Assembly (NCBI RefSeq): GCF_000350225.1
Contig: NW_005178483.1
Location: 6,305 to 45,259 of the forward strand
DNA from: Chondrus crispus
Lineage: Eukaryota; Rhodophyta; Florideophyceae; Gigartinales; Gigartinaceae
Direction of reading: 5' to 3'
Length of the DNA stretch: 38,955 nucleotides
Under the pieces are notes generated by a model that saw nothing but the letters and a program-made list of their open reading frames with translations, was not told the DNA's origin and searched no databases. This document shows positions 1 through 11,310 of the stretch, in pieces. The stretch's first letter is position 1; every line of letters starts with the position of its first letter. A program made the translations under genes and the position numbers.

Positions 1-861
1 ACAGGGTGGGTGAGGCAGGCACATAAAATCTTTGGTGATGAATGTATGAACCCAGTCATGTGCAAAAAAACGAATAACGACAGGATCACACCGGGAGCTT
101 GAGAAGACGTTGACAGTTTATATTAATGACGTAACTCAGTATTTGCGAAACGAATCACCGCTTGGAGAGAGTATTGTTCGAGAAAAAGCATTGCACATAC
201 GGGACACGAGGGTTGCCGGCTTACCGGACGACCCGCATTGATAAACGATGTCGAAAAGAAAGATAAACGTTTTTCCATGCAAGACACTTGCAAAACGTTC
301 GTGGAAGCTGTAGCAACTTGTGGGGAAAAACAGAAAGAGAAGGTACCTCGCACAGACGGATAGACGCTCCCGTTGTCCGATGCCTTTATTTCCCTGGAGG
401 CTACACAGCGCTCCGGGATTTATAGACCTCCATTACGAGGTACCCGCGCTACGAGCACACGCCTGAAAGGTCTTGCAGCGCTTAACATGAGCAATTAGGC
501 ATGAAGGCGAAGAATTACATAGTTCCAATTTTCCCTTAGGTCATGACGGGCACTGCAATTAACTCTTCCAATTGTTATCCCGTACAAAGGTTGGATGCTA
601 TCAGCAAAAGACAGTAACACCTTCTGTGGCCTCTGTACAGTCGTAAGCGGTGTACGACTGTGCACAACTGTGTAACATCTAATTAATGCTCACGCACAAA
701 TTATGGTCCGAAGGGTCATCGATATCCATATCGATATGTACAGAAACGTGTACCATTTCTTTGAGTTGAATCTTCCAGGCGAATAATTACAAAGCCACGG
801 CTGGTGCACTCGCTACGTTTCCCGCCATGGATTTACAAGCCGCAAGGGAGCCGGAAACGCT
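1..861. other. No supported gene; possible HTH remnant of the downstream transposase
   Basis: No long open frame on either strand reads like a gene here. A short + strand stretch at about 131-241 encodes a peptide with LGESIVREKALHI, which resembles the second helix-turn-helix of pogo/CENP-B type transposases (pattern: G-x-S-x-x-x-x-x-EKA). It ends at a stop and is separated from the DDE domain at 862 by about 600 bases full of stops. It may be a decayed N-terminus of the transposase, but this is weak. Confidence 0.25.
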
Positions 862-2291
862 ATGCATTTTAATCCTGAACTTGTGTCAGAGGCCCGTCAT
901 AAGATGAAAAAGAAAGCCGCTCACTACCCCCTGTCATGCATTATGAACACAGATGAGGTTGCTGTTCTGTTCAGATCTCTGCCAAGTCGGTCGATTTCGC
1001 AGAATGCGACTCCCTATGAAAGGATGAATGATCGTCTAACTGCTGTTCTGACGGTCTGCGCGGATGGCTCGAAGGCGCCTTTGACTATTATCGGAAAATC
1101 ACATCGCCCAAGAAGCTTTCCCAGTCATTTCAATGGTCCTAGAGGTTGTAACGTCTATTACATGTCCCAAACCAACGCGTGGAACACAAAACAAATTTGG
1201 AGCAACATTGTACAGGGGTTTGACAAGTTTGCCGGGTTTCACGGCAAACATTCATCGACATCGTCGAACAACTGCTCCGCCCACAACGTAGGCTACAGTG
1301 GATTTGCCAATTTTAATTGTTGTTTTCTACCTCCTAACCTAACCTCCCACTTGCAGCCCGTAGATGCCGCAGTAGGTCGTTCATTCAAGTGTCATTTTCG
1401 TCGGCTTGTGGTGCGACATATATTGGACTCGATTGAGGAGCAACTCTTGAAAGAGCCGTCTGCACGACAACGTTTAATGTTCTCAAGGCTTGCACTGTGT
1501 ATGATGATGTTTTGTTGATGGCCAGGGCATGGGATCTTGTTCCTGAGAGTGTCATACTGAACTCCTGGATTAAGACCGACATTCTTCCTCCTTTTTTAAT
1601 AGAAAATATACTCACACGCAAGAACGAGCGAAAAAGATACGTCAAAGCGGCAATTAGAGCTCCACTCCCATTTACTTCCCGACTCGCACGTGAGCAATGC
1701 GAAAAAGAAGCTGAAATGGCACATTGTCGAGGCGAATTGTATGTTTTAGCAAAACCTAGCTGTGAGGCTGGCATGCCAGACAACTGCCCTGATGTTTGCT
1801 CAACGGTGGAGCAAGAGGATATGACTATGCTAATGGGCGAACTGACAGAGTTACATTTGAATGGCGTTGTTAGAAACATTTATATGGAGAGCGTCGATCG
1901 CTTGATGGTTGCAGAAGGTAGTCTCCCTGTGGTAGAGTCTATATCAGAAGAGTCAGTTCTCGGTCAAGCCATTGATCTTGGATTAGGGGATTTTGGGGCA
2001 TTTACTGGCATTGAGCAAGATCAATTTAACGGTGATTCAGATAGTGAGGACGATCGCTCTACTGTGCCAGCGAAAGACCGGACAGGACGCAAACCGTCGC
2101 TTGCTCGGTATCGCGGAGCATTAGAAGCTCTATCTAACGAACTCAGTTGTATTATGACGGACGCGAATCTAGTTCAATCGGGGCTGCCGTCGAGCCTCAA
2201 GTCACTTCTGTATGAGGAACAAAGCCGCGTAAGGAGGCTTCAGCGTTGGAATCTGAGGCAAAGACGTATGGATAGCTTCTGCAGTCGTTGA
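862..2291 (+). pseudogene. Pogo/Tigger-like (DDE_1, CENP-B/jerky type) transposase, broken
   Basis: Two + frames, 862-1518 and about 1476-2291, read as one cut-and-paste transposase of the Tc1/mariner superfamily, pogo branch. What is seen: the first catalytic Asp in NTDE (codon 952), a family-typical strand with ADGSKAPLTIIGKS, an N-C-S-A-H-N motif, then LPPNLTSHLQPVDAAVGRSF with the third Asp at codon 1363. The second frame carries the usual post-DDE helix (ARAWDLVPESVILNSW) and an acidic, Ser-rich tail. The frames join by a -1 step at about 1474-1478 (CGT TTA ATG). The second catalytic residue is Asn (codon 1267), and the strand before it is replaced by a Ser-rich stretch, as if two compensating indels shifted a short segment. 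The start at 862 is ATG, but the DNA-binding N-terminus is missing. It is almost certainly inactive. Confidence 0.8.
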
Positions 2292-2803
2292 TGGTTCGTT
2301 TCTTGTGTGCATTTCGGCCTCGATAAAGTAAACTCTGGGGTTTTCATGTTTTTTATGTTCATGGTATCGCGTAGTTCATTCTATAGAGTCTGGTTCACCT
2401 TAGAAATACGAATACGTCGATTCTGGACCAAAAAGCGGGGTGGCGCCTCCCTCATAGTCCTTCGGTTCTCTGTACCGAGACAGTTCATCATATCAGGTAC
2501 GCAGCTTATCCAGACTTTACTCTGTAGGAAAATGATATCCGAAATTGCCTCCATTACTTCCCGTGACATTATTGCTCCCTCTTGATGAATCGTAATCCTC
2601 ATGGGGTTGTCTTTACTCGTCGTCGCCGTCGCGTCTCCTAAATACTGTTGTGGACAGACTGTGATACGGGCAGTCTGTCCTTGCGGTCCGTCACCTCTCT
2701 TACAAACCTGAAACATGAGACTATAATGGATTGTCTGGGTGTACGGACGCGCGCGCAGTCGGCAAGGAAAAGGGCACGACCTCAGAAAGTTGCTGAGATC
2801 GAT
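2292..2803. other. 5' flank of the LTR element; uncharacterised minus-strand open stretch
   Basis: No gene is recognised. On the - strand a frame stays open from the LTR edge (2803) down to 2381 and could be a fragment of a coding sequence cut by the insertion, but it matches nothing I know. It does not continue the gene truncated at the other end of the element (17285-18111). The five bases before the LTR (TCGAT) differ from those after the 3' LTR (TGTAC), so there is no target-site duplication. Confidence 0.4.
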
Positions 2804-3743
2804 TGTAGTGCAATACCCGTCTCGGGTAGGGGGGAGGAAGGAAGTGAAAAAGGAAAAAAATTGGATACTGTAGTCCGGGTTTGGGGGACACGCGTGTGCG
2901 ACGAAGCACACGATTATTTTAATTATTTAATTTTATTTACTAATTAGATCTAGAATCTAGAGCCGGGAGCTACTGTACTCGCCCCGGCGGGGCTCTATAT
3001 ACCCTAGCCCTCTGACCACCAAGTCAGTAAAGGTAACCCGAGTTGCCGGAGTTGAATGTCGCCTTGGTCGAAGTCCGTCTCTACCAAGACGCTCCCTTTT
3101 ACCTAAGCCTACGGCATCCTCTATTGCTCGGGGGTCCCCTTTTTCCTTATGAATTTTCCTTTATTTCCCTATCCTAATTTCCCTTAATGTTGAGTTGGTC
3201 CCACCTTGTAGGATTGCGATCCGCAACGTGACGTCATTTGCCATCGGGCTTTTGTGTTGGTGCACCAGTGGTGCTTTTCTCAGGGTTGGTTCCATCGGAA
3301 TCTGGTTGCGACCGATCCGTTGTTGGTACTTTGCCATCGGGCAGTACAACGGTGTAGCGCTGCTACGTTTTCTTCTTTCCCGACGGGCTACGTTGCGACG
3401 TCCCCGTCGAAGACCTTATCAAGGGTATAAGGTGTACAAGGCGCTCTTCGAGCATTGGATTTACGACCCATCGGACCAGATTTACCTAAACACCACTCCG
3501 AACTCGTCGAGCAGTCGCCTTTACAAGTCTCTACCACCATTTACCGATCCCGGGCTGGCCCCTTCTCTTTGCCCCCCCCCTATCAGGGATCCGAGCTACT
3601 GCGGGCCGCAAACCCGCTTAAAGAGGACAGGGAGCTTCTAACACTCCGTAGCGCTGTGCCATTGGCAGTTGTTGTTTTTGTTGCTGTTGTTTGTGTTGGA
3701 CCGTCGGACCTTAGTCTCTGCCTAACAGGCGCATTGCACTACA
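2804..3743 (+). repeat. 5' LTR
   Basis: It starts TGTAGTGCAA and ends TTGCACTACA, a perfect 10-bp terminal inverted pair, and matches the copy at 16345-17284 along its whole length. A TATA-like TATATA lies at 2996-3001 after a GC-rich stretch, a plausible U3 promoter. The differences from the 3' LTR are scattered single substitutions. Open frames inside the LTR are judged accidental. Confidence 0.95.
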
Positions 3744-3940
3744 AAAGTGGTCTCCCGACCTAGAATTTTTGTTTACTGATCAGGAGACCCGACCTAGAAT
3801 TTTTGTCGACGACAGTCTCGGTCTGGAGACACACTACAAAAGTGGTCTCCTGACCTAGAATTTTTGGTGTACAGGAGACCTGATCAAGACTTTTTCCTAC
3901 GAAAGTCCAGGTCTGGAGACGCACTACAAAAGTGGTCTGG
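3737..3940 (+). repeat. Leader tandem repeat with three LTR-end/PBS-like units
   Basis: The string CACTACAAAAGTGGTCT, made of the last seven LTR bases plus the following leader, occurs at 3737, 3832 and 3922, with spacings of 95 and 90. Between them the motifs GGAGAC and GACCTAGAATTTTTG recur. The first TGG after the LTR (3748) is where a tRNA primer-binding site would sit, so the putative PBS region is triplicated. Which tRNA, if any, would pair was not determined. Confidence 0.7.
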
Positions 3941-4194
3941 GTAACGGACACTTTTTTATTTTCTTTTGTCTGTAACCTTTTTGCTGCGTAGGTCCGCTCG
4001 TACGAGCGCTGTCAACAAGGGCACCCGGGGACGTCGGTCCCGGGGCGAGCAGAGCCGGATCGGCACGAGCGTTGAGGATCCCGAGGGGTCCTCGCACCCG
4101 GAGCCAGGCCAATACGGCCACGGACCCCGGAGATCAAGAATCACCTACGGGGATAGCCGCCGACAAGACTGACCTCGACGAGAAGTTGGAGAAG

Positions 4195-6315
4195 ATGAGC
4201 AGCGAAATTCGCGAAGAAGCGAAGAAAAATCTCGAGGCTGAATTAGCCCTCGTCCGGAAGCAACTAGAGTTGCAATCATCCGAGTTCCACACCGTTTTGG
4301 GAGAGCTGTCGGCTCGAGAGGATCTCGTCGAGAAGGAGCGAGGTGAGGCGACCGACGGTCTGGAGCCGGAGGTCCTAGCCTCGTTGAAAATTTCGGTCAA
4401 GAACGCGAGGCGAGACGCGAATCAAGCCTTGGAGTCCTTAGGAAAATTTAGAACAAGCATCGATGACCGATTCGATCGCGCCGCGCAACGTCTCAAGGAC
4501 CTCGAGCAGGCCGCGGATCAAGCTCCGCAAGAATCGGACGACGAGCCGCTCCTTTCGGGTAGAGAGGGCGACCGTCGGTCGAAGAAGGACAAGCCCGCTC
4601 GGCAGCGGAGTTCTAAGTCGAAGCCCTCGAAGAAGGACAAGCGACGTGCAAGCAAGGGTCACTGTAGTGACGATCCGGAGAACCGCGACTCACAGTCGGA
4701 GTCGCTTGGTCCCTCCGAAGATGGTAACGGCGGTTCGTCGAACCATTCAGGCGATTCCGAACGCCGTTCAGAGAACGGAAACGGAATTTCGTCAAGCAAG
4801 AAAATTTTCTCCAGACGAGGCGGAGTCACTTCGTCCGCCTCGCGGAGAGACAAGGACGCGGAGCCCGAAGATGTCGCAACGCGGCGCGGGCCGCGATGGG
4901 AGGAGTTGGAGGAGCTGAATCCGACCAACTACCTCTTCAAGAAGTTACTTTCGTACCGAACGTACCGCTTGCGGAACCCGCAGACATATTTGTCAAGTTC
5001 CCGGCGGACCACCGTGCGAAAAATTAGGAGAGATATTCCGCCTAAGGTGAAGAAGGACAACACGCTCACAGGAGAGGACGGGGTCCTTGTGTTGGATTTT
5101 TTGGCAAAGTTAGTTCAAGAGTTTGATACTCAAGAAATGAACGAGGGGCAAGCGATCCGCCTGTTGCCTGAATTTTTAAGCGGCATCGCCTTGAGACAGT
5201 ACACTTCGGTGTCTCAGACGGCCGGGGCCCATCACGGAAAGATATCCGTTTGGCCGGAGGCCGTACAGTGGTTGTTGAGGAGTTTCGCAACCGACGAGGC
5301 GATCCGTCAAGCCGTGCTCGCATTGCGAGAAGTCCAGCAAAGACCGTCTGAAGACGAGATGGAATTTTATATCCGTCTGACGGACGCAAGCAACCGATGT
5401 GGAAACGTATATTCGATGGAAGAACAGATGGCGATGTTTATTGAAGGACTCGATTCGAGTATCAAGCCGATGGTATCTCAATACCGGCAAGACAATCGGG
5501 ACGTTTCATTTTTGAGACTAGTTAATTACGCGAAGGCGCATGGCTCGGCGAGCCGCGCTAAGGACAAGAAGACCAAGAAGGTCACGATTCAGACGCCGTC
5601 GACGTTCAGGGCGGGGAAGAAGCCGAGGGCTTCTTATCCCGGTCGCAAAAGTCACGCCGCAGTCCATTTAGCCGAGTCCATGTCCGCGTCAGAAGAGCGC
5701 GGTGCACATGGAAGTAGCGAAGATCACTACGAAGGAGCGTTAGTAGCCGAAGGCGAGTTCATTGAGCCATCGGAGGGCTACGGACACGAGGACTACGGGG
5801 ACAGCGGGTCGTCAACTTTACCGACGCCTGCATACACGACGGAGTCGTTTTCAGAGCCCACGGATCCCGTGATGATGTTTCGGGGGCGCGGCCACACGCC
5901 GGCGCCGCGCATTCCGATGGAAGACAAGGGTACGACGTTTCGAAGGCCGGGCTGTATGGGAAGGCCGCAACGCCAAGGAAGGCCGCCGGCCCGTGGAGGA
6001 CCTAGGACGCCGTATCCCGTCAAGACGCACGGTCTGGTGTGCTATCATTGCTATGAAAAGGGGCACGCCGCGCCAACGTGCATTCTTTCCCTCCGGGAAA
6101 TGCACCGAGTTTTGGAAAATTACGAGGCGCTGTCTCCGATGGAGAGGTTAGGGATACCATCGACGAGTTACCTGAAGGTCAAGAATTGGTTCGATTCGCA
6201 GACGGCGAGCACGCCGAGTGCTTCAACGCCGAGGTCGAACCAACCCTTCAGAGGGCCCACCGCGGGGCCCGCGTCGTCGGATGTGAGAAGGATCCCGCAA
6301 CGGCAGGAAAACTAG
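4195..6315 (+). CDS. gag: Retrotransposon Gag polyprotein (capsid plus CCHC nucleocapsid)
   Basis: The first ATG of the frame is at 4195 (about 706 aa). The frame is open and Arg-rich upstream to 3976 without an ATG. In order it shows an N-terminal charged coiled-coil-like stretch, a Ser/Lys/Arg-rich basic linker (about 4560-4860), a Retrotrans_gag-like capsid region (about 5060-5520) and a single zinc knuckle at 6040-6081, C-x2-C-x4-H-x4-C (CYHCYEKGHAAPTC). This is the standard Ty3/gypsy capsid/nucleocapsid layout that packages element RNA in cytoplasmic particles. The frame is uninterrupted, unlike pol. The protease frame overlaps its last 238 bases in the -1 frame, the usual Gag-Pol arrangement, but no canonical slippery heptamer is visible in the overlap. 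It ends in TAG. Confidence 0.88.
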   Translation: MSSEIREEAKKNLEAELALVRKQLELQSSEFHTVLGELSAREDLVEKERGEATDGLEPEVLASLKISVKNARRDANQALESLGKFRTSIDDRFDRAAQRLKDLEQAADQAPQESDDEPLLSGREGDRRSKKDKPARQRSSKSKPSKKDKRRASKGHCSDDPENRDSQSESLGPSEDGNGGSSNHSGDSERRSENGNGISSSKKIFSRRGGVTSSASRRDKDAEPEDVATRRGPRWEELEELNPTNYLFKKLLSYRTYRLRNPQTYLSSSRRTTVRKIRRDIPPKVKKDNTLTGEDGVLVLDFLAKLVQEFDTQEMNEGQAIRLLPEFLSGIALRQYTSVSQTAGAHHGKISVWPEAVQWLLRSFATDEAIRQAVLALREVQQRPSEDEMEFYIRLTDASNRCGNVYSMEEQMAMFIEGLDSSIKPMVSQYRQDNRDVSFLRLVNYAKAHGSASRAKDKKTKKVTIQTPSTFRAGKKPRASYPGRKSHAAVHLAESMSASEERGAHGSSEDHYEGALVAEGEFIEPSEGYGHEDYGDSGSSTLPTPAYTTESFSEPTDPVMMFRGRGHTPAPRIPMEDKGTTFRRPGCMGRPQRQGRPPARGGPRTPYPVKTHGLVCYHCYEKGHAAPTCILSLREMHRVLENYEALSPMERLGIPSTSYLKVKNWFDSQTASTPSASTPRSNQPFRGPTAGPASSDVRRIPQRQEN

Positions 6316-7220
6316 AGAGAGGAATCTCGCATGAGTCGCGAGAGGCACAGGGTCGACGTACTGTGCCCGGGTCTCAGCCCCGTTCCCCGTCTCTAAAGGA
6401 AAAATCAGGCCTCGAGGAGGAGGTTGTTGGATTGGTGGATAAACCCAAAGGGCCAGCTCAAGTCAAGAAAATTTTGAGCCGAGCCCGAGATCATCCGCTG
6501 GAAGAAGTTCGAAGACCCTGGTACAGGGTTAAGCGAAGGGAGTGTCCCGAGAAGATTTTGGTTCTTGCGCGAAAGAACTACAAAGTTTACGCGGACATCG
6601 GACCCACAATTGGATTGATGAGCCGGGTGTTGTCTGTTTTAGACACCGGCGCGGGGCCAAACCTTGTGCGAAAATCGGAACTCCCAGCTGGAATGGAATC
6701 TCTAGTGTCCTACGGACCGACCCAAGATATCGGCGACGCGAACAATAGGCCACTCCGGACTCTCGGCACAATTAGAATGCCTGTGAGGCTTGGAAAATTT
6801 GTGGCCGCAGCCGAGTTTATTGTATGCGAAAAACTAGCCGTCCCGCTAATTCTAGGCGCGGACTACTGCGACCGGTTTGTGAAAGCAATTTATCCAAGGA
6901 AGAAAACGGTTGAGTTGGCGGATTTCTCGGAGGTTCCCATAGTCAGGCGGTTCTCGACGAGAAAAGGGAAGAAGAATCTCGTCGCGGGAGAGGACGAGAA
7001 TGATGGAAAGGGGGAGTGAATTTCCCCTAAGGTAAAAGTGGCAAGAGCCACAACTATCGAACCAGGGACGCAACGCGTCGTGGAATGCACCTTGAAGAGG
7101 GCGGGCTTGGTGGTGGTTCAGCCGTACTCGTCGTTGTACGAAAGGCACGGGTTGACGTGCACGAATGGTGTCGTTCAGGTTGAGCCTGACGCCATTTCGT
7201 TTACTCGTTGCGAATTTTAG
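6078..7220 (+). pseudogene. Retrotransposon aspartic protease region (pol 5' end), interrupted
   Basis: The frame opens at 6078 inside gag, in -1 relative to it. The protease signature is clear: SVLDTGAGPNLV with the catalytic Asp at codon 6642, then LAVPLILGADYCDRF, the second conserved strand of retropepsin-like proteases. It would process Gag-Pol. The frame meets TGA at 7017-7019, stays in phase as coding-like sequence, and ends at TAG 7218-7220. The homologous reading passes to the +1 frame between about 7185 and 7205. So this segment has a nonsense codon and a frameshift before RT. Confidence 0.8.
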
Positions 7221-9237
7221 GACGTACCCTGTCAGGGTGCAAAAAGGCCAAGTGGTGGCAGAATTATTACCGCTCCCGAGAGCCGCGCTCGAGAGCAAAA
7301 CCATCATTGGTGAAGTTCTCGGAATTCAAGAAAGAAAGAAGGAGAATTTTCCTAATTCCCCCAAGACGCCTACGGGCGAGACAAGAGGCGAACCGTCGGA
7401 TCAAGCGCGCGAGAACCAGCCAGAAGAACGGTCGGCAGAGCTCTCCGCGTCGGCATCTACGAAGCCGCAACGCAGGATTGAGCCGCCACCGCCGGACGTG
7501 GAGGACCTCGACCTGAGCCACGTGCCGGAACGGCTGCGCGAGCGGTTCCGTCGGATGTTGAAGAAGTATTCAAGGATGTGGGATGGGACGCTTGGCGAAA
7601 TTAATACCACCGTCCATCGGATCGAGTTGATCCCCGAGACTCGTCCCATCGCACAAGCCCCGTATCGGGCCGGACCTAGAGCCCGCGAAGTAGAAGATGC
7701 AGAGGTGCAGAAGATGTTGGAGGCAGGAGTGATAGAACCAGCGCAGTCATAATGGGCGTCGCCCGTGTTGCTGGTGCCAAAGCCGGATGGGTCAATGCGT
7801 TTTTGCGTAGACTACCGCAGGCTGAACGCAGTAACGGTGAAGGACACGTACCCCTTACCGCGCATGGATGAGTGCCTGGACTCGCTTGGTGACACCAAGG
7901 TTTTCTCCGCGTTGGACGCGATTTCGGGATATTGGCAGATGCCTATCCCTGAGTGCGACCGCGACAAGACCGCATTTTCGTGTCACTCAGGACTGTATCG
8001 CTTCTCAAGAATGCCCTTCGGGCTAACTAACGCGCCAGCGACGTTTCAGAGAGCAATGGATATCCTGCTCTCTCCGTTCTGTTGGAAATGCTGTTTGGTG
8101 TATCTAGACGACATAATCATTTTTAGCAAGTCGTGGGAGGAGCACATCCTGCACGTGGATGAAATACTTTCCGTATTGGAAAAGGCAGGTGTCAAGCTCA
8201 AGCTTCGCAAGTGCGAATTTTTCGTGGAAAAGATCAAGTACCTGGGCCACGTCGTCCGCCCAGGTACGCTAGAAGTCGATGTCGCGCGAACCGCCGCGTT
8301 GGAACAAGTGCGGTACCCGCGAACACAGACACAGCTCAGGAGCTTCCTGGGACTCTGCAATGTCTACCGCAGGTTCGTTCCGCATTATGCGAAAATCGCG
8401 CGGCCTCTAAACCAACTACTGAAGAAAGGACAACCGGTCCAGTTGGAAGGATTCGACGAACCATGCAAGAAAGCTTCTCATAAGCTCAAGGACGCCATCT
8501 TGGCACCGCCGGTGTTGGCGCTGCCGAAGAAGGACCTACCCTACTCGGTAGATACCGATGCAAGCGACTACCAAATTGGCGCTGCACTATTTCAAACACA
8601 CCCGGATGTGCAACGCAAACCCATCGGGTTCTTTTCAAGAACGTTAGCCGCAGCCGAGAGAAACTATTCGGTATCAGAAAAAGAATGTCTAGCGGTAATT
8701 TGGGCCGTACAGACCTTAAGACCATATGTATATGGCGAGCACTTCGTCGTGCATACCGACCATGCCTCATTGAGGTGGTTGATGAACGTAACCGACCCCA
8801 GCGGGAGATTAATCCGATGGAGGCTCCGCCTCTCGGAATTCGATTTTGAAATCAAGTACAAAAAGGGAAAGGCTAACAGCCAGGCGGACGCCTTGTCAAG
8901 GTTGCGAACCGCAGGAGAAACCGTCGACGAAATCGACGACGAAATCCCTTGCTTTATGGCCGAACCGGCCGAGGGTACAGTGGAGGACGAGGAAAGTTTT
9001 GACGCGATAGACGACATCCTCGCTCTTGAGAGGGGGACCGCCCCTGATCGCCTCGATCAATTCCAAGCTGTCACTCCGGAGGAGCTCATTCGCGAGCAAG
9101 CCGTCGACCCCTTCTGCAACCGCATCAAGGAAGAAATGGACGCCGGAAAGGTGAGAACGTTCAGCACGGAGACCGAGGAACTCGAAGGAACTCTATGCCG
9201 TACCGCGGCAGAGTTTGTACAAGTGGTAATACCATAA
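7165..9237 (+). pseudogene. Reverse transcriptase and RNase H of the LTR element, with an in-frame stop
   Basis: One frame carries the pre-RT linker (VRVQKGQVVAELLPL), then [27 protein letters not shown], the palm aspartate region [15 protein letters not shown], the [14 protein letters not shown] block, and the catalytic YLDD at 8101-8112. RNase H follows: [13 protein letters not shown] (from 8551), [21 protein letters not shown] and [13 protein letters not shown] at 7750-7752 sits just before the conserved WASPV block, so translation would stop before RT. The frame ends at TAA 9235-9237, where the related minus-strand copy at 25269-28293 has CAA. Catalytic motifs are intact, so loss is by stops rather than by active-site decay. 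Confidence 0.88.
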
Positions 9238-10683
9238 TCGTTAAGGGACCGCGTCCTAGGGTTGAGCCACTAAGCAAAATTGGCAGGCCACCCGGGAGGC
9301 AGGAAACTTTACAAGACTTTGAGAAGATATTTTTATTGGCCTACGATGGCCCTAGACTGGTATGCAGTCGCGAAGAATTGCGCCGCATGTGCGCGGGGAA
9401 GGGTGAAGTTAAGAAAAAACACGAAGAAAATGAAGCTGTTCACGCCCAAAGCCCCGCTGGAGTTTGTCGCCATCGACATCCTCGGCGAGCTAATTACAAC
9501 TAAGCGAGGAAATCGGTATATTCTCGTGATCAGCGATCGATACTCGAAACTGGTACGAACCGTACCGTTGAAGAAGATATCAGCTGCGCACATCGCACAA
9601 GCCTTCGTTCACCATTCGGTATTCGTGTACGGACCGCCGGTCAAGCTACTGTCCGACAATGGAACACAGTTCACGGCCCGGTTCTTTCAGAATGTCTGCC
9701 GAATTCTGGGCATACGCAATGTGTTCACGACTACGTACCACCCGCAAGCCAACGGCCAAGTTGAGAGATTTAACCGCACGCTGACTTCCGCGTTGCGAAA
9801 ATACGTTGGAGAGCATCCCAAGGACTGGGACTTATTTAGCGACGCTGTGACGTTCGCCTACAACACACAAGTTCATCGAACTACGAACATTGCGCCCTTC
9901 GAGGTGGTGTTGGCTCGGGCGCCGAGAAACATTGCGTTACAAGCGCAACCAACATTGGAGAATTTCAGCTCGTCACGGGCATACTACCTGAAATGGCAGT
10001 CGTGGTTGGAGAGCCTAATGCCAAGCGCCGATAGGAGTTTGCGAAAGGAACAAGCCCGGTACAAGCGAAATTTCGACGCACGCCTTCGCAAACCGCAATA
10101 AGAGATCCCACCAGGGTCCTACGTGTTCCTCCAGAAGGAGCAGGGCACGGCTAGCGAACCGAAACACAAGTTGGCACAAGTCGCTACAGGAACTTATCAG
10201 GTCAGAAGATCGGACCAACATACGGTAGTCATTGCCATTGGCGATCAGGAGGAACGCGTATTACAAGACAGGGTGGAGTTAGCCCCAAGCCCGATGGACC
10301 ATGCGCCGATAACCGGCCTACGTCAAGCGCTACAGTTCCTGGGAGAGCCGGAATTAAACGAAGAAGGAGAGGCAACGGAGGACGACGAACGTCCTCACAC
10401 CCGTGCGCCTACGTCAGGGGACCAGGATAATTTAGTCGGTCAAACGCCGACAGCGGAGACACCTCCAGGTCTACGAGAGTTCGGAAAGTCCAGAGATGAG
10501 GATGAGCCGCTGGCTCTTCGGAAGGGGGAACGACAGTTGGACACGCAGGAAGAAGGAACTGAGAGTCAGGAGTATGTGATCGACAAGATCGTGGACGACG
10601 GCTACGACGGGGAAAAATTAATTCTGAAGGTGGAATGGTACGGTTATACGCCCGAGGAAGCGACGTGGGAGCCCATTGAGTAA
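9238..10683 (+). pseudogene. Integrase plus C-terminal chromodomain, with in-frame stops
   Basis: This is the same frame as RT-RNase H. It shows an H2C2-type zinc finger (GHPGGRKLYKTL ... NCAACARG), and the DDE core with Asp at 9475, Asp at 9655 (LLSDNGTQF) and Glu at 9763 (NGQVERFNRTL). The D-E spacing is 35 residues, as expected for retroviral-type integrases. A chromodomain lies at about 10570-10683 (EYVIDKIVDDG ... WYGYTPEEATWEPIE), which in chromoviruses targets insertion to modified chromatin. TAA stops are at about 9235, 9268-9270, 10099-10101 and 10681-10683. At the equivalent sites the second copy has CAA, TAC, TAT and CAA. The region is therefore not translatable as one protein. Confidence 0.88.
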
Positions 10684-11310
10684 TTGCCCCGCAGCGCGGC
10701 GGTCACGTATTTCCGAAGGAAAAGATTATCCTTGCCCGCGCAGATCGCGCAAGCGCAATCAGGATAGTGGCAACCAAGAATTTCACATGTCATTGTCAGT
10801 GCGGTAATCCGCGCGGGGCATAGCGAGCCGACCTGAGGGTCGAGAAAAGGAGAATGATGAGATGGAACGAACCAGGTGAGGGGCCTTCAGACAGCCAACC
10901 CGCAAGTAGACGCAGCGCGCGCACGAGTAGGATGAGCGTTGTGATGAGATACTCAGGTCGGAAGTCGCGTAACGATGTGCCAAGCGAGAAAAGAACGCTG
11001 GAAGAACGGGGACATAGACTGGATAGTCCACCTCCTTCACTCTTACCTTCATAACTGTTTGGTCTCGTTTTTGTTTTATTTGTGATTGCTTCTGTGTTGT
11101 TCTATTTTATTTTATTGTTGAGACATTAGAGACACGACCCCGCACCGCGGAGGTCCGTCAGCAAACTATGAGAAGTCTAAGGAGGACATTGAAGAGGCGA
11201 TGATCTTCGAGATCAATTCCGCCTTTGACAAGGTTACGGCCGACGCCCGCGTCGCGGGATTCTCACCATTCAGGGCAAGGCCGAGGAGGAGCTAAGAGAC
11301 GTAGGAGAAC
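10684..11310 (+). other. Conserved segment after pol, shared with the second copy
   Basis: There is no gene. The first bases still encode the end of the chromodomain protein in the undamaged reading (LPRSAAVTYF). A T-rich run at about 11055-11120 is followed by sequence that is clearly repeated in reverse complement at 25269-25800. The shared stretch reaches about 11370, just inside the NB-ARC ORF, and marks the edge of the family's common backbone. Confidence 0.7.

Noticed and set aside
3195..3763. Open frames of 100-148 codons inside the 5' LTR (and 16736-17664 in and beyond the 3' LTR)
   Set aside because: They lie in LTR sequence, have no domain, run into unrelated flanking DNA in the 3' copy, and differ between LTRs without codon-position bias that I can see.
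4134..6105. Several antisense and alternate-frame ORFs over gag
   Set aside because: Shadows of a GC-rich, Arg/Ser-rich coding region; no motifs.
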